Positions 38,015 through 46,302 of a stretch of DNA of 64,000 nt are shown one piece after another. Both the position numbers and the translations under genes were made by a program. The notes under the pieces are model-generated. The model did not search any database. It had not been told where the DNA came from and saw nothing but the letters and a program-made list of their open reading frames with translations. Within the stretch, counting starts at the first letter, position 1. Every line of letters begins with the position of its first letter. The DNA is from Streptococcus sp. CF8_St5-11 (GTDB lineage: Bacteria; Bacillota; Bacilli; Lactobacillales; Streptococcaceae), in contig NZ_JANCOJ010000002.1 of NCBI RefSeq assembly GCF_024295625.1, positions 434,001 to 498,000 on the forward strand. The letters are read 5' to 3'.

Positions 38015-38031
38015 GTCTTATTAATCAATCA

Positions 38032-39375
38032 TTATTCAGTAAGGAGTTGGTACCTGATTTTTCGATAGATTATGATGAGCTGTAGGGTCATGGGAATCCA
38101 GATAAGGGGTTCGCAGAGAATGACCCCCATGTAGCCGGTGTGAGGAATAATCCACAGAACGAAGAAAATTTTTCCAAACAATTCAATAAAACTGGATGTG
38201 AGTGGGGTTAATTTTTTACCCATTCCCTGTAGGGCATTTCTCAGGATGATGAGACTCGCCAAAATAGGATAAAAGCAAGAGCTGATCTGGAGATAAAGAC
38301 TGGCATTTGCAATGAGATCAGGATTTGTCGAGCCGGAAATAAAGCTGGTTATAGACGGACTTGTGAAGAATAGAAGAGCAGCAACCAAGACAGACCAAAC
38401 CCAAGAAAGAAGGTTGGCAATGGTAATGCCTTTTTTGATCCGCTGGAATTGCTCTGCGCCAAAATTCTGCGAGATAAAGGTTGTGATACTTGAGGCGATA
38501 GCTGTAATCGGTAAAACGGCAAAGGACATGATGCGACGGGCTGCGACCTGTGCACTGATAATGGTTGTTCCAAGCTGATTAATAGCGGATTGGAGGATAA
38601 CCGTTCCGATCGAAACGATGGAAGTCATGAGGCCCATGGCAAGGCCCTGACTTAGCAGATCCTGATAAAGCTCCTTGTCCCAAACAAAATCCTTGCGATG
38701 CGGGAGCAGAAAAGGGACCTTCTTACGAATATAGAGAAGACAAAGAAGGGCCGAAATACCCTGAGCAATAATGGTTGCAATCCCAGCAGATTGAACTCCA
38801 AGATGAAGTTGGGTAATAAAATAAAGATCGAGAAGAATATTGAGAATGGCAGCGATAATCAGGAAGTAGAGTGCCGCTAGACTATCGCCAACCGCTCTAA
38901 GAAGTCCGGCACAAAGATTATAGGCAAAGGTCACAGCCACACCATTAACAATAGTGGAGATATAGAGATAAGACTGAGACACAATTGCTGATGGGGTCCC
39001 TAAAAATTGGAGCAGTGGATAAAGTCCGACAGCGCCAATGAAGATCACGAAGAGACTGAGGATGCAACCAATAATAGCAGTTGCGGCGACTGATTTTCGT
39101 AATTGGTCTTCGTTTTTAGCCCCATAATTTCTCGCGATAATAATCCCCATCCCATTGCCAACACCGACAGCAAATCCAACAATCAAATCAAAAATAGCAG
39201 AGGTTGCTCCAACGGCAGCCAATGATTTTTGACCTAAAAAACGCCCCACAATCATAACATCCGAGGTATTGTAGAGTTGTTGAAAGATATTGGATAAAAG
39301 AATAGGAAAGGCGAAACTCAAAAGAGCGGGTAAAATAGGACCATCTATGAGATCCACACGTTGAATTCTTTTCAT
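38032..39375 (-). CDS. MATE family efflux transporter
   Basis: A 447-aa membrane protein with twelve helices in two homologous halves, the MATE (NorM/DinF) fold, which exports drugs or metabolites using Na+ or H+. Seen: the start PILPALLSFAFPILLSNIFQQLYNTSDVMIVG and the parallel SQGLAMGLMTSIVSIGTVILQ of the second half. The substrate is unknown. It is monocistronic, transcribed toward fhs. Confidence 0.85.
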   Translation of the reverse strand: MKRIQRVDLIDGPILPALLSFAFPILLSNIFQQLYNTSDVMIVGRFLGQKSLAAVGATSAIFDLIVGFAVGVGNGMGIIIARNYGAKNEDQLRKSVAATAIIGCILSLFVIFIGAVGLYPLLQFLGTPSAIVSQSYLYISTIVNGVAVTFAYNLCAGLLRAVGDSLAALYFLIIAAILNILLDLYFITQLHLGVQSAGIATIIAQGISALLCLLYIRKKVPFLLPHRKDFVWDKELYQDLLSQGLAMGLMTSIVSIGTVILQSAINQLGTTIISAQVAARRIMSFAVLPITAIASSITTFISQNFGAEQFQRIKKGITIANLLSWVWSVLVAALLFFTSPSITSFISGSTNPDLIANASLYLQISSCFYPILASLIILRNALQGMGKKLTPLTSSFIELFGKIFFVLWIIPHTGYMGVILCEPLIWIPMTLQLIIIYRKIRYQLLTE

Positions 39376-39470
39376 AGTGTCATTATACCAACTTCAGGAA
39401 CCAGCGACAAGCGTCGATAGTTGAAGGCCCTTACATTTTTTGGTATAATCAGTGCAGAAATGGAGGCTTT

Positions 39471-40025
39471 ATGCGCTTAACCAGCCAATTAATCACTGAA
39501 TCGTTCCCTGATCTAGATAAGGTCGAGAGGTTAAATATCGAGGCTTTCCCTGAAGAGGAACGGATTCCTTTATCAGAATACTTACGCTATACGGATAATG
39601 ACGATGCCAATTTCTTTGCTTTTTATAACGAAGAAGAATTTGTCGGATTTGCTTTCTCTATCTACAATCAGAAAGCTTTTTATGTTAGCTTCTTTGCCAT
39701 TATGCCCCACCTACGTAGCCACGGTTATGGTCAAGAAATCATTGAAAAATTGGTAGAATTTTACCAAAGAACCATGATTCTTGAAGTGGAACGTTTAGAT
39801 GAAGAATGTGACAATCTAGAGCAACGTCAGTCTCGGATGGATTTCTATAAGCGAAATGGATTTAAAACTGCCAATGCCTTTTTAGAATACGAAGGACTTA
39901 GCTTTGAAATTCTCTATCGGGGTGATCACTTTGACGAAGAGGCTTATCGTGATATTTTCCGTAAACTGCAGGAAGAAAATTATTTCGATTTCCGCATTAA
40001 ATATAGACGCTTTAGTGACCACTAG
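39471..40025 (+). CDS. GNAT family N-acetyltransferase
   Basis: A 184-aa acetyl-CoA-dependent acetyltransferase. The GNAT fold is seen in FVGFAFSIYNQKAFYVSFFAIMP and the acetyl-CoA loop RSHGYGQEIIEKL (R-x-x-G-x-G type). The C-terminal third (FYKRNGFKTANAFLEYEG) is typical of the fold. GGAGG precedes the ATG. The substrate is unknown. Repeat copy 4 follows after five bases. Confidence 0.82.
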   Translation: MRLTSQLITESFPDLDKVERLNIEAFPEEERIPLSEYLRYTDNDDANFFAFYNEEEFVGFAFSIYNQKAFYVSFFAIMPHLRSHGYGQEIIEKLVEFYQRTMILEVERLDEECDNLEQRQSRMDFYKRNGFKTANAFLEYEGLSFEILYRGDHFDEEAYRDIFRKLQEENYFDFRIKYRRFSDH

Positions 40026-40030
40026 ACAAG

Positions 40031-40208
40031 AAAGAGGCTGGGACAAAAGTCCTAGCCTCTCAATTATTTTTGGATTGTCGAGCAAGACGCAGTGGTTGAG
40101 TGGGCTCTACTAGGCTGATTTCATCAGCTTTTACAGCCCTACTCAACTGTGCGGAGGTGGGACGACGAAATCGAATTCTAACGAATTACCGATTTCTGTC
40201 CCACTCTC
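40031..40208 (-). repeat. ~180-nt repeat element, copy 4 (inverted)
   Basis: Reverse complement of the element at 22719-22896; the plus strand begins AAAGAGGCTGGGACA and ends GTCCCACTCTC. It is inverted with respect to the GNAT gene and lies directly after the GNAT stop and before the DUF218 gene stop. Confidence 0.9.
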
Positions 40209-40210
40209 TT

Positions 40211-41239
40211 TTAGTTTAGATATTTAATGAAGAACTCAATCAGTTTCATGATTTGTGTAAAGAACCAAGGTAGAAACAGAAGAGCTAGGAAGGTAACATG
40301 CCATTTCCAATAGAGTGAAACCAAGCCAACGGTTTCTCGAATCCAAGCGGATGGGAGATAGTAAAAAGCTGTTCTTGAACCGATACTTCGACCAGGTATT
40401 TTCAATCGTCTCATAAAGACACCTGCACGGAGCGCGTGAAAAGAATTAGTTACCACAAGGACTCTCTTGCCAAGACCCTCTTCTTCAAAGATACACTTGC
40501 TAAAGGTCAGGTTTTCAAAAGTAGTACGAGAGCGATTCTCGATGAGAATGGCGTCTTCTGGAACCCCGTGTTCTATCAAGTATCCGGCCATAGCTTCCGC
40601 CTCAGCGATCAGCTCATCTGACCCTTGACCACCAGAAACAATCAGCTTTGGTCGTCCGTTGAACTGCTCATAAATGGCCTTTCCCTTCTCAAGACGCTGG
40701 GCCAAGAGTGGGGGAACCTTGTCTCCGATCAAACCTGAGCCAAGGATGATGATGGCGTCTGGTTCTTTGCGAACCGGAAAGAGATTGCAAAAGGTCCCAT
40801 AGGATACATAAGAGAGGTAGAGAAAGGTCATGTAAAACAGGGCAAAGTCAGTCAGATAGATGAGGATGTCATTCCCTGGGAAATAGGGTAGAAAATGTAG
40901 TGCCAAAGCTCCGATAATAAACAGTCCATAAAGCAGAGAGAGGAGGTTGGCCAGTCTTTTTCCTTCAAAAGCCATCATTTGACGGCCGTTAAAAAGGAGA
41001 AAGATAGATGAGAAAATAATGCTGAGAAAAACGAGGATGGAAATCACTACAAAGACAATCATTGCAATTTGTTGATTAAACCATAGCTCAGTTCGAACGA
41101 CTAGTAGAAATGCAGAAATCAGTAGAAGAAGCCCCAGGTTTATCGAAAAGAGATAAGCATTGAAAAGCCTTCTGCGATCACTCATAAAGAACAATAAAAA
41201 AATAAGAGCTGGAAATAACCAGAATAGATATAGATACAT
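40211..41239 (-). CDS. DUF218 (YdcF/SanA-like) membrane protein
   Basis: A 342-aa protein with about five N-terminal helices, then a cytoplasmic or surface DUF218 domain (about residues 160-310) with EPDAIIILGSGLIGDKVPPLLAQR, SGGQGSDE, and RSRTTFENLTFSK. The ATG at 41239 follows GAGGGG; the frame is open 30 codons further without support. DUF218 proteins have been linked to cell-envelope functions (SanA), but their chemistry is uncertain. It is divergent from brnQ. Confidence 0.8.
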   Translation of the reverse strand: MYLYLFWLFPALIFLLFFMSDRRRLFNAYLFSINLGLLLLISAFLLVVRTELWFNQQIAMIVFVVISILVFLSIIFSSIFLLFNGRQMMAFEGKRLANLLSLLYGLFIIGALALHFLPYFPGNDILIYLTDFALFYMTFLYLSYVSYGTFCNLFPVRKEPDAIIILGSGLIGDKVPPLLAQRLEKGKAIYEQFNGRPKLIVSGGQGSDELIAEAEAMAGYLIEHGVPEDAILIENRSRTTFENLTFSKCIFEEEGLGKRVLVVTNSFHALRAGVFMRRLKIPGRSIGSRTAFYYLPSAWIRETVGLVSLYWKWHVTFLALLFLPWFFTQIMKLIEFFIKYLN

Positions 41240-41373
41240 GTTTTGCCCCTCGTAAAATCTTATATCCATTGTACCATAATGACTGATAAAAATAGCGGAT
41301 TGTTCATACAAATAAGTTGCATTCTTCAAATGAATTTGATAAAGTTAAGATTATCGTTTTTTAAGGAGATCGT

Positions 41374-42690
41374 ATGTTACGAAAAGGTTCCCTGACAGGT
41401 TTATTACTGTTTGGTATTTTTTTTGGTGCTGGAAACCTGATTTTCCCGCCGACTCTTGGTGCTTTATCGGGTAATCAATTTTGGCCAGCTATTGCTGGGT
41501 TTGTCCTTTCAGGAGTGGGAATTGCCATTGTGACCTTGATTATCGGGACACTCAATCCCAAAGGTTATATTGATGAGATTTCTCGTAAGATTTCACCTGT
41601 TTTCGCAATTGTATACTTAGTTGCGCTGTATCTTTCGATTGGTCCTTTCTTTGCCATTCCAAGAACGGCGACGGTATCTTTCGAAGTGGGGACAGCCCCC
41701 TTATTAGGTGGAATGAATGCCAGTTTAGCACTTTTCATTTTTACCCTGGTCTACTTTTTGCTTGCCTTTCTGATTGCTTTGAATCCATCTAAGATTCTAG
41801 ATCGAATCGGTCGTATTTTGACCCCGATCTTTGCGATTCTTATTTTGATCTTGGTCGTTCTTGGGGCTCTGAAATACAGTGGACATGTTCCAATGGTGGC
41901 CACAAAAGCCTATCAGGCTTCTGCCTTTGGGCAAGGATTTTTAGAGGGCTACAATACCTTGGATGCCTTGGCATCTGTTGCCTTTAGTGTGATCGCAGTG
42001 ACGACCTTGAATCAACTTGGATTTTCAAGTAAGAAAGAATATATCAAGACCATTTGGTTGGTTGGAATTGTCGTAGCCCTTGGTTTTAGTGTGCTATATA
42101 TCGGTTTAGGATTTCTGGGGAATCATTTTCCAATTCCGGCTTCTGTTATGGCATCTGATACCAATAAAGGGGTGTATGTATTATCAGAAGCAACCAAAGC
42201 GATCTTTGGTCCGACTGCTCAGATTTTCCTAGCAGGAATGGTGACGGTAACTTGCTTTACCACAACCGCTGGTTTAATCGTCTCTACCAGTGAATTCTTC
42301 CATAGCACCTTCCCTAAGGTTTCTTACAAGGTCTATGCAACTGTCTTCACTTTGATCGGTTTTGCGATTGCCAACCTTGGCTTGAATGCCATTATTGCCT
42401 TTTCATTACCAGTCTTGATGATTCTTTACCCAATCACCATTACCATTGTATTGATTGTGATAGTGAATAAATTTGTGGCTCTTTCAAAACCAGGGATGCA
42501 ATTGACTATTTTCTTGGCCAGCTTGGTCTCTCTTGCAAGTGTTCTGGCAAGTACCTTTAAAATTTCACTAGTAGAAAAGGGGATTGCTTTGCTTCCATTT
42601 GCGGCTCAATCTCTTCCGTGGTTAGTGCCAGTAGTCATCGGGATTCTTTTATCGCTCGTATTACCAAATAAACAAACAGCAGAAGAATAA
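41374..42690 (+). CDS. brnQ: Branched-chain amino acid transporter (LIVCS family)
   Basis: BrnQ imports leucine, isoleucine and valine with a cation. The 438-aa protein has twelve membrane helices and the family signature GIFFGAGNLIFPPTLGALSG near the N-terminus. AAGGAG precedes the ATG. It is followed by a 395-base stretch with several hairpins. It shares a substrate class with leuABCD and ilvE. Confidence 0.92.
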   Translation: MLRKGSLTGLLLFGIFFGAGNLIFPPTLGALSGNQFWPAIAGFVLSGVGIAIVTLIIGTLNPKGYIDEISRKISPVFAIVYLVALYLSIGPFFAIPRTATVSFEVGTAPLLGGMNASLALFIFTLVYFLLAFLIALNPSKILDRIGRILTPIFAILILILVVLGALKYSGHVPMVATKAYQASAFGQGFLEGYNTLDALASVAFSVIAVTTLNQLGFSSKKEYIKTIWLVGIVVALGFSVLYIGLGFLGNHFPIPASVMASDTNKGVYVLSEATKAIFGPTAQIFLAGMVTVTCFTTTAGLIVSTSEFFHSTFPKVSYKVYATVFTLIGFAIANLGLNAIIAFSLPVLMILYPITITIVLIVIVNKFVALSKPGMQLTIFLASLVSLASVLASTFKISLVEKGIALLPFAAQSLPWLVPVVIGILLSLVLPNKQTAEE

Positions 42691-42703
42691 GTTATATTAG
42701 AAA

Positions 42704-42975
42704 CTCTAAAGTTTTGTGCTTTAGAAATAGATTGAAGATAATATCCTCTTAGAAACTTTCCTTAGGTGAGTAAGGACGTCAGCGAACTTCATAGAAGTTC
42801 CATGACTTAGTTTTGGACCTGAGGTTCCAAAACTCCCGAGTGCCTGAAACAATTGTGTTTCAGGCACTTTTCTCACGGCGGCAAGTTTCAATGTATACTT
42901 GAATGTGCCTTATGTATTCTTTTAGTTTTTCACCACAACTTAGACTCTAAAGTTTTGTGCTTTAGGGTTTTTCTT
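42704..42975 (+). ncRNA. Hairpin-rich stretch after brnQ, possible small RNA
   Basis: Between two direct repeats of CTCTAAAGTTTTGTGC (42704, 42945) lie in order the stems TCCTTA / TAAGGA, GAACTTC / GAAGTTC, AGTTTTGGA / TCCAAAACT and GTGCCTGAAAC / GTTTCAGGCAC plus TTTTC (about 42750-42874). The second repeat itself forms a terminator (CTCTAAAG / CTTTAGGG then TTTTTCTTTT). A weak -10 TAATAT lies at 42739-42744. No ORF is seen. It could be a small RNA or a run of brnQ terminators. Confidence 0.45.
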
Positions 42976-43045
42976 TTGAAACTAGGATCTAAATCCAAAC
43001 TTTAGTAAAAAAACGTAGCAGAAATTTTTATTTTAGGTCAGTCAA

Positions 43046-43054
43046 TGTTATACT
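43046..43054 (+). promoter_or_regulatory. ccdA extended -10
   Basis: TGTTATACT has the extended -10 form, 31 bases before the ccdA ATG. Confidence 0.6.
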
Positions 43055-43085
43055 GAATGTAGCATATCGATATACGGAGTGAACT

Positions 43086-43793
43086 ATGAATCCAATCATT
43101 TTTTCATTGACAGTTTTTCTTGCGGGTATTCTGTCTTTCTTTTCTCCCTGTGTCTTTCCTTTGCTACCGGTTTATATTGGAATCTTGCTAGGAAGTGATC
43201 AGGAAAAGGCTATCCGATTGTTCGGGAAAAAAATTCGCTGGCATGGCTTGCTGAAAACCCTTTGTTTTATTGCAGGTATTTCTGTTATTTTCCTCCTCAT
43301 TGGTTTTGGAGCGGGCTTGCTTGGAAAGATCATGTACACCAATTGGTTCCGTTATCTGATGGGAGCCCTCATCATTATCCTTGGTCTTCATCAAATGGAA
43401 GTCTTTCATTTTCATTTCCTTGAAAAGCAAAAAACAATGGATTTTGGAGCCAACAAACAGAAGAATGAATTGTTTTCAGCTTTTCTCCTTGGTCTTGGTT
43501 TTAGTTTTGGTTGGACGCCTTGTATTGGTCCGGTATTAGGATCAGTTCTTGCTTTAGCAGCATCAGATGGGCAAGATGCTCTTATGGGAGCTATTTATCT
43601 CCTTGTTTATACATTGGGAATGGCTCTTCCGTTTTTACTTTTGGCCTTAGCATCTAGTCTGGTCTTACCTTACTTTAATCGTCTCAAACCCCATTTGTTA
43701 TTGCTGAAGAAAATCGGCGGAGCCATCATTATTCTAATGGGAATTCTCTTACTCTTGGGACAATTGAACAGTTTGTCATCTATCTTTTCATAA
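43086..43793 (+). CDS. ccdA: Cytochrome c biogenesis-type protein CcdA
   Basis: CcdA passes electrons from cytoplasmic thioredoxin across the membrane to thiol proteins outside. The 235-aa protein has six helices and the two conserved cysteines in SFFSPCVFPLLPVYIG and GWTPCIGPVLGS, one in each half. CGGAG precedes the ATG. The next gene encodes an extracellular thioredoxin lipoprotein, its likely partner. Streptococci lack c-type cytochromes, so the name reflects family only. Confidence 0.92.
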   Translation: MNPIIFSLTVFLAGILSFFSPCVFPLLPVYIGILLGSDQEKAIRLFGKKIRWHGLLKTLCFIAGISVIFLLIGFGAGLLGKIMYTNWFRYLMGALIIILGLHQMEVFHFHFLEKQKTMDFGANKQKNELFSAFLLGLGFSFGWTPCIGPVLGSVLALAASDGQDALMGAIYLLVYTLGMALPFLLLALASSLVLPYFNRLKPHLLLLKKIGGAIIILMGILLLLGQLNSLSSIFS

Positions 43794-43814
43794 AATAATC
43801 CGGAGGTATAACAC

Positions 43815-44378
43815 ATGATGAAAGGTATTAAATACGCTTGTTTCTCAGTTCTCTCTTTAGCTTTGCTGTCAGCTTGTTCCATGAATCAATCCAGTGAGAG
43901 TAGTATGGACAATCAGCCAACAATGAATACAACAACGAATAAGAATGCTTTGGTAGGAAAAGACGCTAGTGACTTTGAACTAAAGGATATGAAGGGGAAT
44001 ACGGTTAAACTTTCAGACTACAAAGGGAAGAAGGTTTATTTGAAATTTTGGGCAACCTGGTGTGGCCCTTGCCGGCAAAGTATGCCTGAACTAGAGAAAT
44101 TGGTCAAGGATACGGATAGAGACTTTGAAATTCTGACCATTATGGCACCAGGACTCCAAGGTGAAAAAACAGAAGAAGAATTCGTCAAATGGTTTGATCA
44201 ACAAGATTACAAGTCCGTACCGGTCTTGTACAATCCAGACGGTTCTGCATTTGCAGATTATCAGGTTCGCTCTATTCCTACAGAAGTCTTTATAGACAGT
44301 CATGGGAAAATTGGACATGTCCAATTAGGGGCAATTTCAAACGAAGATGCTAAGAAGATCATCAAAGACTTACAATAA
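43815..44378 (+). CDS. Extracellular thioredoxin-like lipoprotein (TlpA/Etrx type)
   Basis: A 187-aa lipoprotein, with a lipobox LLSAC and Cys21 as the lipid site, a Ser/Asn/Thr-rich linker, then a TlpA-like thioredoxin domain with the redox motif WCGPC (Cys83, Cys86) and the cis-Pro segment RSIPTEVF. It is reduced most likely by the CcdA encoded upstream (21 bases apart) and would reduce surface methionine sulfoxide reductase or other thiol proteins; no msrAB is beside it. GGAGG precedes the ATG. Confidence 0.9.
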   Translation: MMKGIKYACFSVLSLALLSACSMNQSSESSMDNQPTMNTTTNKNALVGKDASDFELKDMKGNTVKLSDYKGKKVYLKFWATWCGPCRQSMPELEKLVKDTDRDFEILTIMAPGLQGEKTEEEFVKWFDQQDYKSVPVLYNPDGSAFADYQVRSIPTEVFIDSHGKIGHVQLGAISNEDAKKIIKDLQ

Positions 44379-44407
44379 AAAAATGAAGCACGAAGCTTCA
44401 TTTTTTT
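44377..44407. terminator. Bidirectional terminator
   Basis: AAAATGAAGC pairs with GCTTCATTTT, with A- and T-runs, between the convergent Etrx-type gene and the flavin reductase gene. Confidence 0.92.
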
Positions 44408-44408
44408 A

Positions 44409-45653
44409 TTAGTTGCTTGCACCAGAAGTGGCATCGGCATCTCCGTGCCCTCCGTCACCATGTCCTCCAGCATCTGAAGCACCAGAAGTTGCATCTGCAC
44501 TACCGTGTCCACCAGCAGGAGCAAATGGACCGCTTCCGCCAACTAGACGTTGTCCTGTTGTTTGTAGGTACCAGTCCAACCATGGTTTGAAGTTGAAGAC
44601 AATCTCATTGATACCAGCGTATGAACCATCTTCATAGTACATAGCTTGGTAGTTGTGAGTGTTGATCACACCCTCAGGAGATCCTGGAACAATGGTCCGA
44701 ACATAGTCTTGGTTACCGTTACGAAGGGTACCAATCACCCATTCCACGTTTTTCATACGTGCTGGTGGTAGGGAACCATGAACGGTTGACATCCGGCTTC
44801 CTGATTGAGGTGGCACGCGTTTGGCAAACATGGTATCAGGATCTTGATGGGCATTGTTGTAGTAGAGGAATTGGTTGTTATCATCGGCATAGGTCAATTC
44901 AAATGGCATAGCCTTTAAGAACATATCAATTTGGTTAACGGTTAGGATACCGTGGTCGAGTTTGACATAGGTATCGCCGGAAACGGCACCAGTGATTTCA
45001 GCTACTTTTTCTACCCAATCTGGATCGTCAGGATCGACTTCAGTAACAGTTGTAGCGATTGGATGATTACAATCCAAGTCTTCTGGTTCAATTGGTTTTG
45101 GTTTTTTCAATTTAGATACAACCTCAACGTATTTCATAAAATTATCCAAGCAGGTTTCAAGGAATTTGACGGTTCCCTCGTTAATGATATTGCCGTCTTC
45201 GTCAAAAGCTTCTTTTGCTTTTCCAAGAAGGAATTCATTTCCTGGAAGGGTATAAGCATTGACACCTGGGGCATCGAGGATCTTACGGAGGTGAACTTGC
45301 GCACGTGAAGTCCCTTGATCATAGTAAGAAGCACCGACGATCATAACCGGTTTGTTTTCAAATGGATGCACCTCGAAAGAGAGCCATTCAAGAACAGACT
45401 TGAGAGCAGCAGAGATCGTATGGTTGTGCTCTGGAGTGGCAATGATAACACCATCTGCACGAGTGATTTTGTTATATAAGAGACGTAATTGGAAACTTTC
45501 GTCCCATTTTTCATCTTGGTTAAACATTGGAACTTCGTCGATTTCAAGAACTTCCAATTCAAATTTGATCTTAAATTGGCGGCGAATGAATTCCAAAAGT
45601 TTACGGTTATATGATTGATCGTAGTTCGATCCTACAAGTCCAACAAATTTCAT
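44409..45653 (-). CDS. NAD(P)H-dependent FMN reductase with PAS-like domain and twin flavinylation-motif tail
   Basis: A 414-aa three-part protein. Residues 1-185: flavodoxin-like FMN reductase, with FVGLVGSNYDQSYNRKLLEF, ATPEHNHTISAALKSVLEW and GASYYDQGTSRAQVHLR. Residues about 235-370: PAS-like domain of the DUF438/PAS_10 kind (FELTYADDNNQFLYYNN, MYYEDGSYAGINEIV). Residues 371-414: a low-complexity Gly/His/Asp/Ala tail with two DATSGAS motifs (387-393, 407-413), each an exact match to the ApbE flavinylation motif D-x-x-[ST]-G-A-[ST]. No signal peptide. It is the last gene of the apbE operon. Inference: FMN is attached covalently to Ser393 and Ser413 by the ApbE from the same operon. Confidence 0.85.
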   Translation of the reverse strand: MKFVGLVGSNYDQSYNRKLLEFIRRQFKIKFELEVLEIDEVPMFNQDEKWDESFQLRLLYNKITRADGVIIATPEHNHTISAALKSVLEWLSFEVHPFENKPVMIVGASYYDQGTSRAQVHLRKILDAPGVNAYTLPGNEFLLGKAKEAFDEDGNIINEGTVKFLETCLDNFMKYVEVVSKLKKPKPIEPEDLDCNHPIATTVTEVDPDDPDWVEKVAEITGAVSGDTYVKLDHGILTVNQIDMFLKAMPFELTYADDNNQFLYYNNAHQDPDTMFAKRVPPQSGSRMSTVHGSLPPARMKNVEWVIGTLRNGNQDYVRTIVPGSPEGVINTHNYQAMYYEDGSYAGINEIVFNFKPWLDWYLQTTGQRLVGGSGPFAPAGGHGSADATSGASDAGGHGDGGHGDADATSGASN

Positions 45654-45671
45654 TCTTTTCTGTCTCCTATC

Positions 45672-46277
45672 TTACAAGTTTTCCCAGTCAAATTCTTCAG
45701 CATCTTTGCGAAGTAATTCTTGGGCGTTGCGCAATTTGTCTGTGATTTTTACAAACACACGGAAATCATTGAAGACCGCATCTAATTTTTGAATGACATC
45801 TAAATCCACCAAGTCTCCATTTTGATCAAAGGCTTGCAATGAATGAGAGAGCAAGAATTCATCTGGCAAGACATTCGCTTTAATTTCAGGAGCATTTAAG
45901 ATTTGGCGAAGTTGGAGTTGGGCGCGTGAAGATCCCAACGTACCGTATGATGCCCCAGTAATCATGACCGGTTTGTTCAACAATGGGAAGACTCCGTATG
46001 AGAGCCAAGCGAGTGCACTCATCAAGACTGCTGGAATAGAGTGGTCGTATTCTGGAGTTCCAATAATGACCCCATCAGCTTCTTCAATTTTTGCAACAAT
46101 ATCTAAGACAGCTTCAGGAACTTGTTTGTCGGCTGGTTTGTTAAAGACAGGGATATCTTTAATTTCGACCAATTCGATCTCAGCCTTATCAGCAAAATGT
46201 TTTTGCATGTATTGAAGCAGTTGACGGTTTGTAGAACGTTTGGAGTTAGTCCCCACAATCGCAATAAGTTTTATCAT
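45672..46277 (-). CDS. NAD(P)H-dependent FMN reductase
   Basis: A 201-aa flavodoxin-like reductase. It reads IAIVGTNSKRSTNRQLLQYM, GTPEYDHSIPAVLMSALAWLS and GASYGTLGSSRAQLQLRQIL, the FMN phosphate loop and flavin-binding segments of the family. It is a paralogue of the first domain of the next gene but has no PAS domain or tail. The ATG at 46277 follows AAAGGAA; the frame is open 16 codons further. It lies between apbE and the tailed reductase, 25 and 18 bases apart, so the three are one operon. Confidence 0.88.
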   Translation of the reverse strand: MIKLIAIVGTNSKRSTNRQLLQYMQKHFADKAEIELVEIKDIPVFNKPADKQVPEAVLDIVAKIEEADGVIIGTPEYDHSIPAVLMSALAWLSYGVFPLLNKPVMITGASYGTLGSSRAQLQLRQILNAPEIKANVLPDEFLLSHSLQAFDQNGDLVDLDVIQKLDAVFNDFRVFVKITDKLRNAQELLRKDAEEFDWENL

Positions 46278-46302
46278 GGAAAATTCCTTTCTGATAGGAG
46301 AA

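Noticed and set aside
42704..42975. T-box or known csRNA after brnQ
   Set aside because: No AGGGTGGNACCGCG motif and no TTTAAG-N5-TTTAAG promoter or csRNA core was seen.
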